Shown here: in pieces, positions 53,925-64,000 of the stretch | How positions within the stretch are numbered: the first letter of the stretch is position 1 | How the letters are laid out: every line of letters starts with the position of its first letter | Source of the DNA: Xenoacremonium recifei | Taxonomy: Eukaryota > Ascomycota > Sordariomycetes > Hypocreales > Nectriaceae | NCBI GenBank assembly: GCA_012184525.1 | Contig: WOFQ01000014.1 | Span: 124,001-188,000 of the forward strand | DNA: 64,000 bases | Direction: 5' to 3' | Program-made: the position numbers and the translations under genes | Notes under the pieces: generated by a model | The model's database searches: none | What the model was told of the DNA's origin: nothing | Seen by the model: the letters and a program-made list of their open reading frames with translations, nothing else

Positions 53925-56100
53925 TTAGCCCTCGATAGCCACCAGAAGCCCGTTGGTGTAGAGCGGCTCGTTGCTGCTCTCTCGGGCCTCAGAGTAGACC
54001 GGAGCCAGTGGTCGGATCGGGGTTGAGTGGTGCGGCAGCATGAAGCCGTCGTCAAGCGCGTTCTGGACCAGCAGGGCAGACTCCTTGAACCGTTTCTCGC
54101 TATACTTTTCATATATAGCGGCGTGGTGGAGCTGAGCCTGGTCACAGCACTCAATCATCATCGTCACCAGGTTCTTCAGCTGGCCCCAGGTATAACCCGA
54201 GTAGTGGACGTGAGCTTTAGTCTATTATTTGTTTGTTAGTCTCGAGCCTGTAAATGTGATAACCGAATAAACTTACCCAGTCGCCTTTGCCGAGAATCAG
54301 TCGCGACAGGCAGTGGGCACCCGCGGCCAGGAAGCTCGGCGGAGAGGCCACGAACCGCTCATCCATGATGGTCAATTCCAAGAAGTATTTCGCCAGCGTA
54401 CGGGTCTCCAAGTCGTAGTCATCAGCCTTGCTGACCCGTCTCAAGAAGCTCATGGGGCCCGGCCAGCCGAGCTCGAAACTAAGCATGCTCAGCATGAAGC
54501 GCTCAGCCTTGAGAACCTCATCGACGGTGTAGCCATTGTCCACCATATAGACAATCTCCTGGAGCGACGGGCAGTTGATCTCCTCGTACTTGGAGGCAAC
54601 GAGAATAGCGGTGGCTCCCACAAGCTGCAGCTTCCCGATGGACACAATCTTCGCAGAGAGGAATCGGTCAATGTAGTTAACCGTCAGGAACAACGTCTCG
54701 GGGAGGAGATTGAATCGGTTGTGCACCTGAACCAGCCAGTCCATAAGCACCGACCGCATCGACCATTGAATCTCGGTCTGAAGCTCCATGTAGTGCGGGT
54801 TAGGAAGCATCTTGATCTGCAACGAACCATATTAGTAATTTCCTGGGCGTCCCGTCAGATTATACCACGTACCTCCAGTTTCCGCATGTAGTCAAAGATC
54901 TCATCGCCATACTCAGCAACCATGCTGGTATCCCAGAGCTCTTCCTCGATGTCGTCCTGAGTGCGAGTCCGCTCCACCTCTATACGGGCCTCTTCAAGTT
55001 CCCGCTGGACGCGGGCGGTGATGCGAGGGGCCAACACGGTGGTAGCACCGCCTGTGGTGAGATCACGAGAGCGGAAAGAGTGTGCAGTGGTGTATGCCTG
55101 GTCTTGGTCGTCATAGTCTTCTTCGTCTTCCTCCTCCCAGCACTCTTCAGGTTCTGACATGGTAGGGAGCTGCGCTTCTTGATACGAAATGGAGACAAGG
55201 GCACCCTCCTCCTCGATCTCGGGGAGTTTTGACGGCAGGTCAACACAGTGATCCTCAGGATTGATCTCTATTTGCTCGTCATCGAGAGGCAGGTAGAGGG
55301 AATCGATGTAGGCGTTGTGTGTGCTGCTGTAGGTGCCGTCGGCTCGGGGCAAGGCAACGGGCTCGACGGCCGAATAGTTCTCGTCAACGTGATCGGGCCT
55401 AACACTCAGATTTTCAAAGTGCTTGCTCTGTGTGCGACGTAGTGTTTGTTGCTGCTGGGGCTTCAACTGCGGCTGGCTTTTGTGGTGTCGAGGTTGCAAC
55501 GGAGGCGCATCGTGCGACGCGACGTAGGAGGTCTTGGTGATGTGAACCTCTCTGCTGGAAAGGTAATTTTGAGAGTTCTGATCCTGATAGACGCGTTGCG
55601 ACTTCTTTGACGCCTCGGGGACTCTATTCTCCTGGCCAGCCTTGGGCTTGGACGTCAAACCAGCATGACGCTGCGCGGGTCGGGCAAACTGCTCCTTGCT
55701 ATCATGGCCTGTCTGTGCCTCCTTCACGCTGGCCACCGTGCCGACATCAGGCTTGACTTGGAGCTTAGCTCCCTTGGCCTCGTTACGGCCATTCCACGCG
55801 TTTTTGGCCACATTCGTGACATCGCCAAAGGCTGCTCGCTTCGCAGGACCGCGGAAACCAGCAGCAAGCGCGTTGGCGGCGGCAGCAAGGTTACCGGTCG
55901 ACTTGTGTCGCTGGTGCAGAGGGGGGACGTTTTCGGCGCCGCGTGGTCGAAAGGGCTGTCAATGCGTTAGCATAGGGTGATATTACCGGGGTCTAAGATG
56001 AGCTGGCTGATGCCCGAGGCCCAACGAGAGGCCAAAGGGAGCTGCTACGAGAGCAAGGGCAAAAATAGAAGCAACAGAACAAACTTACCCTCGCGTCCAT
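53925..56100 (-). CDS. nimE: B-type mitotic cyclin (NIMEcyclinB / CLB family)
   Basis: A four-exon gene of 643 aa: exons 56100-56089 (MDAR only), 55955-54873, 54816-54277 and 54221-53925, with introns of 133, 56 and 55 bp, all phase 0. The N-terminus reads MDARPFRPRGAENVPPLHQR. A destruction-box-like RAAFGDVTN lies at 44-52, with Phe where the RxxLxxxxN consensus has Leu. Residues 60-330 are disordered, with a Q-rich run (QPQLKPQQQQ) and a strongly acidic stretch (EECWEEEDEEDYDDQDQ). The cyclin core begins at about 366: MRSVLMDWLVQVHNRF, ETLFLTVNYIDRFLS, LQLVGATAILVASKYEEINCPS. A C-terminal cyclin fold follows, with KYFLELTIMDERF and SPPSFLAAGAHCLS. It partners Cdc2/NIMX-type CDK for mitotic entry and is degraded by the APC/C. 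It is longer than the Aspergillus NIMEcyclinB (about 480 aa) through its N-terminal half. The four-codon first exon is typical of such easily missed starts. Confidence 0.93.
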
Positions 56101-59100
56101 GATGAAGAAAACTGGTGTTTTGTGAGTAGAATACTATGGAACGCGACTCAGCGCGATCGAGCGTCTTCGTTGTCGAGGGCCAAGGGCAAGTCGAGGTCGC
56201 GTCGGGATATAATGCACCGACAAAGAAAGGCTTCTTTGCAGGAAAGGGCTACCTGCAGGTAAGAGGCTGTTGACAAGAAGAAAAGTTGAAGATAGACGCG
56301 ATGGTGGCGGCTTTAGATCGACATGGGGCAGAGAAGCGGTCCGTCAGGCTTCCCGTGCTGAGAGTCCTGGCCGTTGGAAGGTGAGATGCTTGTGATGCTC
56401 GAAGAAAGGGGTGGTGATGGCGGCCGGGAAATGAGCTGCCAGGAACGCGACGAGCCGGCTGCGATGCCTGCTTCGTAGGCGAAGGACCGAGTCGCGTCGA
56501 GCGAAGCTGGAAAGCAGCAGTCGCTGGGCAAAAAAACAAACTCGAGGAGAAGTGAGTGACACCTGAGGAAGTTGGAAGGTTGAAGGGAGCGTGAAGCCGG
56601 CCTGAAATAATAATAAGCTGGAGCTTCGAGCTGCGACCCCGTAGGTAGCTGTGCAACGGGCAACGGCGTGCAGATACAGGCCACTGGCTGTGGCTACAGC
56701 GGGCTGGCAGCTCCACTCTTGCCGTTTTTAAGATGAGATGTTGTTTATTTGTTTATGAAGCTGCACTATGACCTCGCCGCTATAGCGCACTGCTGCATAA
56801 CCTGGTGGGAAACAGGCATGCGGCGCACGGGCCAGTCTGTGGCGTGTGCTTCAAGACCGCTGTCGTCAGGGCGATGGCGGCTTTTCGGGGGCCACCGCGC
56901 CAGTGCATGTCAGGCAAGCCGCTAGCCCATATCGGGTTATGGCAGTTCGTCGTCGCGTCTCCCATGAAGATGACGTTTAACGACAAATGTCTATAAACCA
57001 CCCGCCCCGTGCTGCCAAAGACGCAAGATTTATGTGAGACATGTGCCGTAGCCGCATTGACGGATCTTGCAATTTTGGAGCACTTTGGAACTCCTCATGC
57101 CGCATAATGCCGTCTCAATTGCGCCCTCGGAAACACCCGATCAAGCGCGTCCACAGGACAGGGGTCTGACGCGAGCTTACCACGCAGCCACGTGACTTAT
57201 CCTGTGCCCTGGCGGTACCTTCCTCTACGACAACGACACCTTCACTGACTTCGCAATTGCTCTCAAAACTCGTTGCAAAGCATCAAATTCCAGTAATTCG
57301 ACATTGTCGTTGGCTTCCGAGACCACCGAGACACGGCTTCTGCGCGGGACCTGAGCGTAGCTCGATCCGGGGATTTGCGCCCGGCCAAGCCGCCAGCGAT
57401 CCAGTCACCCGAGGCCGATTCAAAGCCGTGGTTTCATGTCAATCTTCGACATCAATTTTAATGGCCCGGGAGACTGATGCGGCAGGGCTTTTTCGATGCG
57501 GCCAGCTTTAAAGAAAGGAGACATAACTCACAGGAGACGACAAGGCTAGGCATGGAAGGCGCAGCGTCAAATCTCGTATCGGCGCAGGGAAGCAGAACAG
57601 GCGGAATGGCATCACACCCCTCCCCTCATCGCCGCCGCGCAAGCTGCCACTAAAGCAGGCTTCTCAGCCACCCTTTTTCGCCTCCGAGCGATCCCATGGT
57701 GCAACTCAATCAACCCTCATCAACCTCAAGGGAATTTAGAGCTCAGCCCCTCGATAAGCCCTGGCTATGCGCACGAGGCTCCATGGTTGCAGGTGGAAGT
57801 GGTCGGCGCAAATCGCACGTGCAGGCCCAGGCACCACTGTCGCTAGCCATGACAGCCACGAAGAGTCATCTCCCAACGAGTCCGCAACTTGCGCCAGTTT
57901 GCGCTGCTGCGTCGCATAATAGAATCGCTGCAATGAGAGCAGCCTTTGCGCCTTATCCTTACTCGAGGACAACCGAAAGGCCGTCCAGCGCAGTCGCAAT
58001 CAGGTTTGCGCCGAGAGCGAGGAACAGGTGAGAATCGCGGATGCGACTGTTTCAAGCGTATGGCGGCGCATCGGCGCGCGCCCCTGCCAGCCAGCCGGAG
58101 ACGATCCCTCGAAGGTTTGCAGAGCACGAGGAACGCTGAACCTTCATGGCTCACCCACGTAGGGACGTTGTTGACCTTGCAAAAGCCCTCAGAGTCTGCT
58201 CAGATCAAAGCCGTCGGGACAGTCACCGCTCGCTTTCAGTAAGTGGAGGCGAGGGGGTGGTGTGGTGTGGAGGAACAGAGCATGCAATATTTATCAGGTA
58301 TGGCCCATGGAACACAATTCAGGGCATCTGAGAGGTTTGGGACAGGCGCAAGGTTCCGGCAATGGCGCCGATCTGCAGGTTCGTTGGGCGCATCAGCGAC
58401 AGCCACCATGCCAGCTGGGCAGCCTTTGTCATGGACGGCAGCCGAGGGATTCGAAATGCGTGCGGATATGAGGAGACATCCAACCGACCGGGCAGGAAAA
58501 GAAATAGCGAAAGTGCGCAATCTCGCTGGATCAAGCCTGAGCGCGCAACGAGCGCATGCCTCGTCTTGTTGGGATCGACGGACCCTGATAGAGCGATAGT
58601 GGCAGAGGCAAAACGGCATGGTCTCGTCGATGGGCTGCAGCAGTGGCATCTAGACCGCAAGCCAGCAACACTGTGTGATCGCTGAAAAGTCCACCGTCCA
58701 GTCCACACACACTCGCGCGCGCACGCAACTGCATACTACAACACACACCGTAAGTTGCGCACGACTGGGGGGATGCCATTGGAAGGATGGAAGACAGGCT
58801 CGCATCCATATCACTGCCGAGAGGCGACGGGGGAGACTAGGTATGCTGGAGAAGGGCGTCGATTCTGGGTCACTTTGGGTCAACCGTCAGGGTGCCATGG
58901 ATTGCCATGCGTGCGTGCCCTGAGGACGAGGGCTGGCCGGGTCAGGCTCAATGTGGTCTGCGGGAGCTGATTCGCGCGACCAGGATTACATGTTGTTGTT
59001 GTCGTCGTCGCAATGGGCCAGCGCATCCCAAGTTCCCACGCCTAACGCATGTTCATCACGGCGACTGCACATGCGCACGCATATACATACATACAGTACG

Positions 59101-60963
59101 AAGCAAGATCCCATGGATGGATGGATGGCAGGCCCCGGCATGGAATGGAGACGGCGCAGGCGGGGCGAGCGGTGACAGCGGACAGCGTCATGTTGGAGGG
59201 CTTTTCTCGTCGATTCCGACACTGTACAGGACTTGGTATCTCTGAGCGCGACATCTGAGAAGGGAAAAGAAGGGAAAAACTAAGAGGGCCCCATCTGCAG
59301 CGTCTGCCGATGCCGTGGGTGGATGGGACGCTATCCCGGGGCTTCCAGATGCAGGGGTCTAGCAAGTAACGTTTGGGCCAACCTTTTGAGCTTGCGAGAA
59401 GGGTATGAGGAGGTACAATGACCATGATGGCCCAGCTGGCCGGCGTCGTTGATCTTGACAGACGGGCAGAGAACGGCGCACATGGTGCATATGAGATTGT
59501 CCATCGCACACGGAGCCCGGCCAGGCCTCACGCTGAAACAGAGAGGCCCGACCTTGTGGCCTAGCTCGATGGAACTGCTTGGCCACTTGTGCGCCGCGAG
59601 CCAGTCAACTCGACGACTATCGAATGGTTCAGAGTGAGACCCGAACGGGGGGGCGAGGCGGTTCCCAAAGCGGCAGAAGCAGACGGCTCAACCGCACCGC
59701 ATCATCAACAATAACAATAAACAACAAGGAACGGCTGGTGATAGGGGGAGCGAGTGAGTGCGCGCGTGTGAGGGGGCGGAGGAGTGAGGGGGCGAGATCT
59801 TGGTAGGTAGGGTCTCGCTGGCATCGCATCTCCGCCGCCTCTCTCTCATGTTTCCGCTTCCCACGCCATGCGCCAAGATGCAGCAGCGTTCAATAAGCCA
59901 TGATGGGCTTCCCGTCCCGGCGATGCTGGTGTCGCACTGGGCCTGTCTCACGAACCGGGCGCATTTCCTCGAGAAGGGCTGGTCCTCGGTCATCAACCAT
60001 CTCAGATAGACGATCTCGGGCAGAGCTGTAGCAGGAACAGGGTTCTGGTCCGGGCACTTCTGTTCTGGCACGCGGTCCAACTCCGCCAGCCAGCAAGGCA
60101 CATGAGGCCAGGCCAGGCCAGACCAGGCGCAATGCGTTCTCACTGACAGATGAAACCAGGGGAGGCCTTTGGTCGACTTTCCAGATCCGTCCCTACGGCG
60201 GCCAACAAGGTCTACAAATGCGCTTTGATTACTCCCCATACTGACAAACTAATGATGCGTCTGGAATAGAAACAGACGCACACCTCCTGGGCGCCTCTCG
60301 CTGGGCTGACGGGCGGTCCGCGGGGTGTCATTGGCTGGCGATTGTCGAGGAACATGTGGCCGAGGCGAGTCGTACTAGACCGATCTGTCGACGACTGATG
60401 CGCCTGAAAAGAGAAGGGATTGCTTTGCCGCTGGCTGGCGGATTCAGCTTCTCACGGCGCGCAAGCCATTGAGGGCTGCTGGGAGCTGGGTTCAGATTAT
60501 ATCGGGGCGCAACCACATTTCGGACGGCTCTCAGCCATATCGGGCACATGCGACAGCGCAGAGCAGGAACCAGAGACGCCTGGGAGAAGCCGAGAGGCTG
60601 GTCGGGTGGTGTGTGAGCGTGAATGTGAGTGTGAGTGTGTGTCAGGAACGTCGTAATGCAGCGGCACCTCGCTGATAGACGGCCTTCTCGCCTCCTCCCC
60701 TTCCCCCCAGCAAGACTCCACCGTATCGACAGCCCGTCCATCGACGATTTGCCGGGTCTCTGCTCCGTTGGATGTCTTGGACTTGTATGACTTCTCGCGA
60801 GGCCAAGGGGGCTGGGCTGGGCTGCAGTCTGTCATCTGGTTGTCTCGCTGTCAGGCGGTGGTTGAGACGGTTGGCCGCTCGCGATGGGCCAGCGCCTAGC
60901 CCGAACTAGGGTCCAGGCTGAGGTCGCTAGCAGGTCTGCTGAAGACTGGATGGACGAGAGCTG

Positions 60964-61343
60964 GAGGCGGTCACAGGACAGGACTGGACAGGACAGGGAA
61001 TGACGCTCCAGCGGAGGTTCTCATGAGAAACTGGATCGCTGGGGCGGGTCGGGTCAGTCGGGCTAAGGCTGCCTGAGGCTAGATGATGGATAGGTGAGGC
61101 CTTGTCGCTGGCCGTGGCCGTCAAATCGGAAGAGCCAGAGAGAGCCCTAACAAGAAGCAGCAGCAGCAGATGGGGAGCCAGCGCAGCGCATTCGAGTTTG
61201 CGACAAGAGCCTGAACCTGAGGGACAGCCAGGCGCAACTGGAAGAGCCTGTTATCATCGCCTTCGCAATCGTCCACGGATGCGATTATGCGCCGGTGCTA
61301 GCGGATCGACGCTCGCCGGGCAGGACAGGAAGGACAGGACACG
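60964..61343. repeat. Dispersed GGACA/ACAGG short-repeat patches
   Basis: Degenerate runs of the pentamer GGACA occur at about 60964-60998 and again at about 61318-61343; a shorter one is near 15277-15289. These are simple-sequence patches, not a mobile element. Confidence 0.6.
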
Positions 61344-61972
61344 GAGACTCAAGTCAAGTCATGTCATTCCACCCTCTGGAGGGCTTAGGCGTGCAACTAT
61401 TTCCATCCCATGCTAACTATCCCATGCGCTCCCATCCCATGTATGTACAGTATGTGCGCGCCTGCGCAAGCGCAAAAAGCCTCCTCCCATAGCGGCCGAG
61501 ACACACTTGCGCGCGCACACACACAAAACGCTGCCCTTCAAAATGCGGATCAGTTGGGTTTCCTCGTGGCGAGACAGTCAGAGCAGAGTGATGCAAAAGT
61601 AAACGGCATGTCGTTTTCCCGCTATTCAACAAGCTGCGGCATGCCCATTCAGTCCCGTCGAACAATGGGCGGGATGGATGATCAATGAGCGGACCCAGCC
61701 GACAGACGGCCTACAGCGCCCGATCCCCTAAAGCTCCCTGTAGTCCGGCGCTCTCGTGGCCTCCTCCAGCGCCTATACCGCCTGTAAAGCCCCTAACCTT
61801 CAGGGGCCGTCCAGCGCTGCAATTTCTGCGGTCGAGTGGCCCGTCGTGTTAGTGAACGTTCGGCAGAGACAAAATCGTTCAACCTCTCGCCTGGCTCCTC
61901 TTTTCCTCATGCACACCCTCTTCCACCTTCGCCGCCAGCATCAACCTCCCAAACCGTCTCCCGACGTCTCTG

Positions 61973-62207
61973 GTAAGTTCATCCGCCTTTCTTCGCATGC
62001 GCGATCTGCCCCGAGTCCTCATTTTGCGTCCCCGAGCCGTCCCTGGCCGCTTCCTTTGAGAGCCCGTCCTGTCCGTCTGCCATCCCCGGCCTGCTTCAGG
62101 TTGCCGACGCACACTCTGCCCATCCTGCTTCGCCATCGCTCCAGATGACCCCTTCCGCACCTCTTCCACACTCGTCCAGAACTCCCACATGCTAATCATC
62201 CCAATAG
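61973..62207 (+). other. Probable 5'UTR intron of the right-edge gene
   Basis: Donor GTAAGT at 61973, a GCTAAT branch-like site at 62191 and acceptor AATAG ending at 62207 define a 235-bp candidate intron in the leader of the gene starting at 62603. Confidence 0.4.
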
Positions 62208-62602
62208 CCTTCGATAGTCATCGTCCTCTCTCGCCGAGCCTGCTCCAACCGCTCCCTCCCCTCCGTCGTCGTCACCCAGACGCTGCGCACTCTGCCAGCC
62301 CTGGGATACCAACTTGGCGCTTACCGCCCACGGTCCGGATGACCCAGATTCTATTGAACACCCTTCAATAGCCATCATCATCTACGGATCGGTATATCCT
62401 CTCACGCCTCTGGCCCATCGGCCAGTGATTGGATCGTCCAGACTCCCGTCGTGGTGATACCGCTGTCCCAAGGGCTCGGCTTGCGTCCTCGTCCAGGCCA
62501 AAGCCCGCAACCGCCCGTCCCCAACCATCCTCGCCCAACGGCCCTCGCCATCGGCCTCGCTCATTCCCTCATCGAACATTTACATCTTCTCCTTGGGTCA
62601 CA

Positions 62603-64000
62603 ATGGCTTCCATGTCGCCCTCGAATACCGCTGCTGAGATGTCGGGACAATCCTCCAATGGGGGAAGTCTCTCGCCTCAGCAGACACCTATCCCCAAGAG
62701 CGTCGCATTCGAGCTCATGTTCCTCGACTCTCCCCAATATCGTGCGCGCCTGCCCATGCGTGTGCAGATATATCCCCACGACACCACCGACTCGATTGTG
62801 ACGACCGTCAAGAACTTCTACGGTCTCTACTCGGGCCCGACCGGATCGAAGGGCGTGAGCTTTGAGGACGAACACGGCAACACCCTCATCGCCAGATATG
62901 AGAACTTCCGCAACAACATGATTGTCTACGTCCGGGTCATTGAAGAGCCTCCCGCGAATACCGCGGCTTACAACTATCACACATACCATCATGCCCCTGT
63001 CGGCGGCCACAGCTACTATGGTGCGGAGGCCTATCCTCCCCAACAGCCCCAGCGATATGCGCAAGACATCTCGCGACCCAGCTCAAGGTCCTCGCGACGA
63101 CGCAGTCCCTCGCCCAATACAGGAAGAGGACGGCGCAGCGCTTCAACCAGCACAAATGGCAAAAAGGGTCGATCTCGGTCGTCCAAGAGCCGGTCCTCGG
63201 GGGCCCGCCACCACACCGATACTTACAGCGACAGCATCAACGGCTACAGCAGCGGCGACGGAGCGTCCGGCTCGGTTTCGGGCAGAAACAAGGAGCACAT
63301 TGGAAACACAGACATCAGTGTTGAGAACATCGTCGAGGGTGGCCGGAGGAAGCGTGCCAAGTTTGAGAGCTCGGTAAGCCCCGGTGCAGAACAACAGGTG
63401 ACGCATCGCGCACAAGACTAACCGCATCACTGCCACAGGAATTGCCCCTGTTCGCTCCCCCTCAGATGCCTGCGGCTACGTCTAACCCGTCCGTCTCCCC
63501 ATCTCGACGCATTGAACCCCATCGCCCGCCCGTGCCCATGACCCATGCGGGCCAGAATCCGTTCACGAACCCCATCCCCATGCAGTCCCCTCAAAGCTAC
63601 GGCAGCGGGCACTCGCATTCGAATATGTATACTACTCCCGGCTCCGATGGTCGTCGGGCTCGTGGATACAGCGGCACTGGCTATGTCGGGTCTGGCATGG
63701 GAATCTTGCCCACTCCCGACCCAACCGTTGGCAGCTGCATGTCTGAGGAAGACAAGGACGTTGCTATTCAGCTGATGCGCCTGGGCGAAATGACCAACTT
63801 CTCGCATGGCCGCACGTCTGCGTCAACGCTGGACGACACCTTCAGCGGCAGAGCCGACGCTGCTTCCTCAACGGGTGCTACAAGCGACGGTGAGAGCGAG
63901 AGCGAGTCTGAGCAGCCTCCCGCCCGTCGCCAGAAGCTTGATGTGAACGGAGCCTCTGCGCAGGTTTACCAGACCACCGAGGCGCACTTCATGCCACCCC
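62603..64000 (+). CDS. Unrecognised fungal regulatory-looking protein, 5' part (cut by window edge)
   Basis: Exon 1 is 62603-63373 and the intron 63374-63438 (65 bp, GTAAGC donor, GACTAAC branch, CACAG acceptor). Exon 2 runs from 63439 to the edge, still open, so about 444 residues are visible. I chose the ATG at 62603 (MASMSPSNTAAEMSG); the frame upstream is translated leader. Residues 33-114 form a compact folded block (SVAFELMFLDSPQYRARLP, RVQIYPHDTTDSIVTTVKNF, NNMIVYVRVIEEPP) whose beta-alpha pattern resembles a PB1/ubiquitin-like fold. Next come a Tyr/Pro/Gln-rich stretch and an Arg/Ser-rich region (about 155-205). A basic nuclear-localisation-like GGRRKRAKF follows at about 246-254, just before the intron. 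Beyond it lie disordered sequence, EEDKDVAIQLMRLGEMTNF, and an acidic serine run. This suggests a nuclear regulator; I cannot name it. Confidence 0.85.

Larger units (their letters stand above)
56101..62602. other. 6.5-kb divergent gene-poor region upstream of mitotic cyclin
   Basis: Between the divergent starts of the cyclin gene and the right-edge gene. No coding gene was recognised. GC-balanced, with low-complexity patches: ATGG repeats near 59112-59127, CATA repeats near 59079-59095, GTGAGTGTGA repeats near 60610-60640, GGACA-type repeats near 60964-60998 and 61318-61343, and CA/CG alternation near 58704-58726. An E-box CACGTG lies near 57188. The last 650 bp on the plus strand are a pyrimidine-rich leader with a probable intron. 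Confidence 0.5.

Noticed and set aside
58700..61540. CRISPR-like or phage-like repeats
   Set aside because: The repeats are simple short-unit sequence (CA, ATGG, GGACA) without unique spacers, and the genome is eukaryotic.

Overview
The window is nuclear DNA of a filamentous ascomycete, most probably a Sordariomycete (Pezizomycotina). The signs are short spliceosomal introns (mostly 51-145 bp) with GTAAGT/GTGAGT-type donors, CTAAC/CTGAC branch sites and CAG/TAG acceptors, pyrimidine-rich leaders, a GC-rich third codon position, and gene families typical of that group (Zn2Cys6 regulator, KTR mannosyltransferase, 2EXR protein, a NIMEcyclinB-type cyclin). I see no prokaryotic operons, CRISPR arrays, rRNA or convincing tRNA genes, no intact transposon, and no AT-rich RIP-like tracts. 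Genus and species cannot be told from this stretch.

I support 18 protein-coding genes, two of them cut by the window edges. Left part (1-14 kb): 5' exon of a queuine tRNA-ribosyltransferase accessory subunit (QTRT2 type, minus), an LCCL-domain membrane protein (plus), an acyl-protein-thioesterase-like protein that has lost its catalytic serine (plus), gamma-tubulin complex component GCP5 (minus), a KTR/GT15 mannosyltransferase (plus), a MORG1/WDR83-like WD40 protein (minus) and a large Zn2Cys6 transcription factor (minus). From 14.05 to 25.66 kb follows 11.6 kb of GC-balanced DNA without a convincing gene. It carries, close to the transcription factor, two perfect palindromes of 18 and 16 bp.

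Middle part (25.6-43.3 kb): FGAM synthase of purine synthesis (ADE6 type, minus), an ANY1-like PQ-loop protein (plus, sharing a CCAAT-rich divergent promoter), an unrecognised fungal nuclear-looking protein with a long leader and probable 5'UTR intron (plus), methylenetetrahydrofolate reductase of the MET12 type (minus), mitochondrial leucyl-tRNA synthetase (plus), a small four-helix membrane protein (plus) and a cystinosin-type PQ-loop transporter (minus).

Right part (43.3-64 kb): a 2EXR-domain protein (plus), the mitochondrial aspartate/glutamate carrier (minus), a B-type mitotic cyclin (minus) and, after another 6.5 kb gene-poor interval, the 5' part of an unrecognised protein with an SR-rich and basic nuclear-localisation region (plus, running off the right edge).

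The genes do not form a metabolic cluster. Most are conserved housekeeping functions: one-carbon/purine metabolism, mitochondrial translation and transport, microtubule nucleation and cell cycle, glycosylation, tRNA modification. The regulatory and cell-cycle genes sit beside unusually long intergenic regions, which suggests large regulatory regions or long leaders. Exon boundaries were worked out by hand from splice signals and frame continuity and have not been checked against transcripts.
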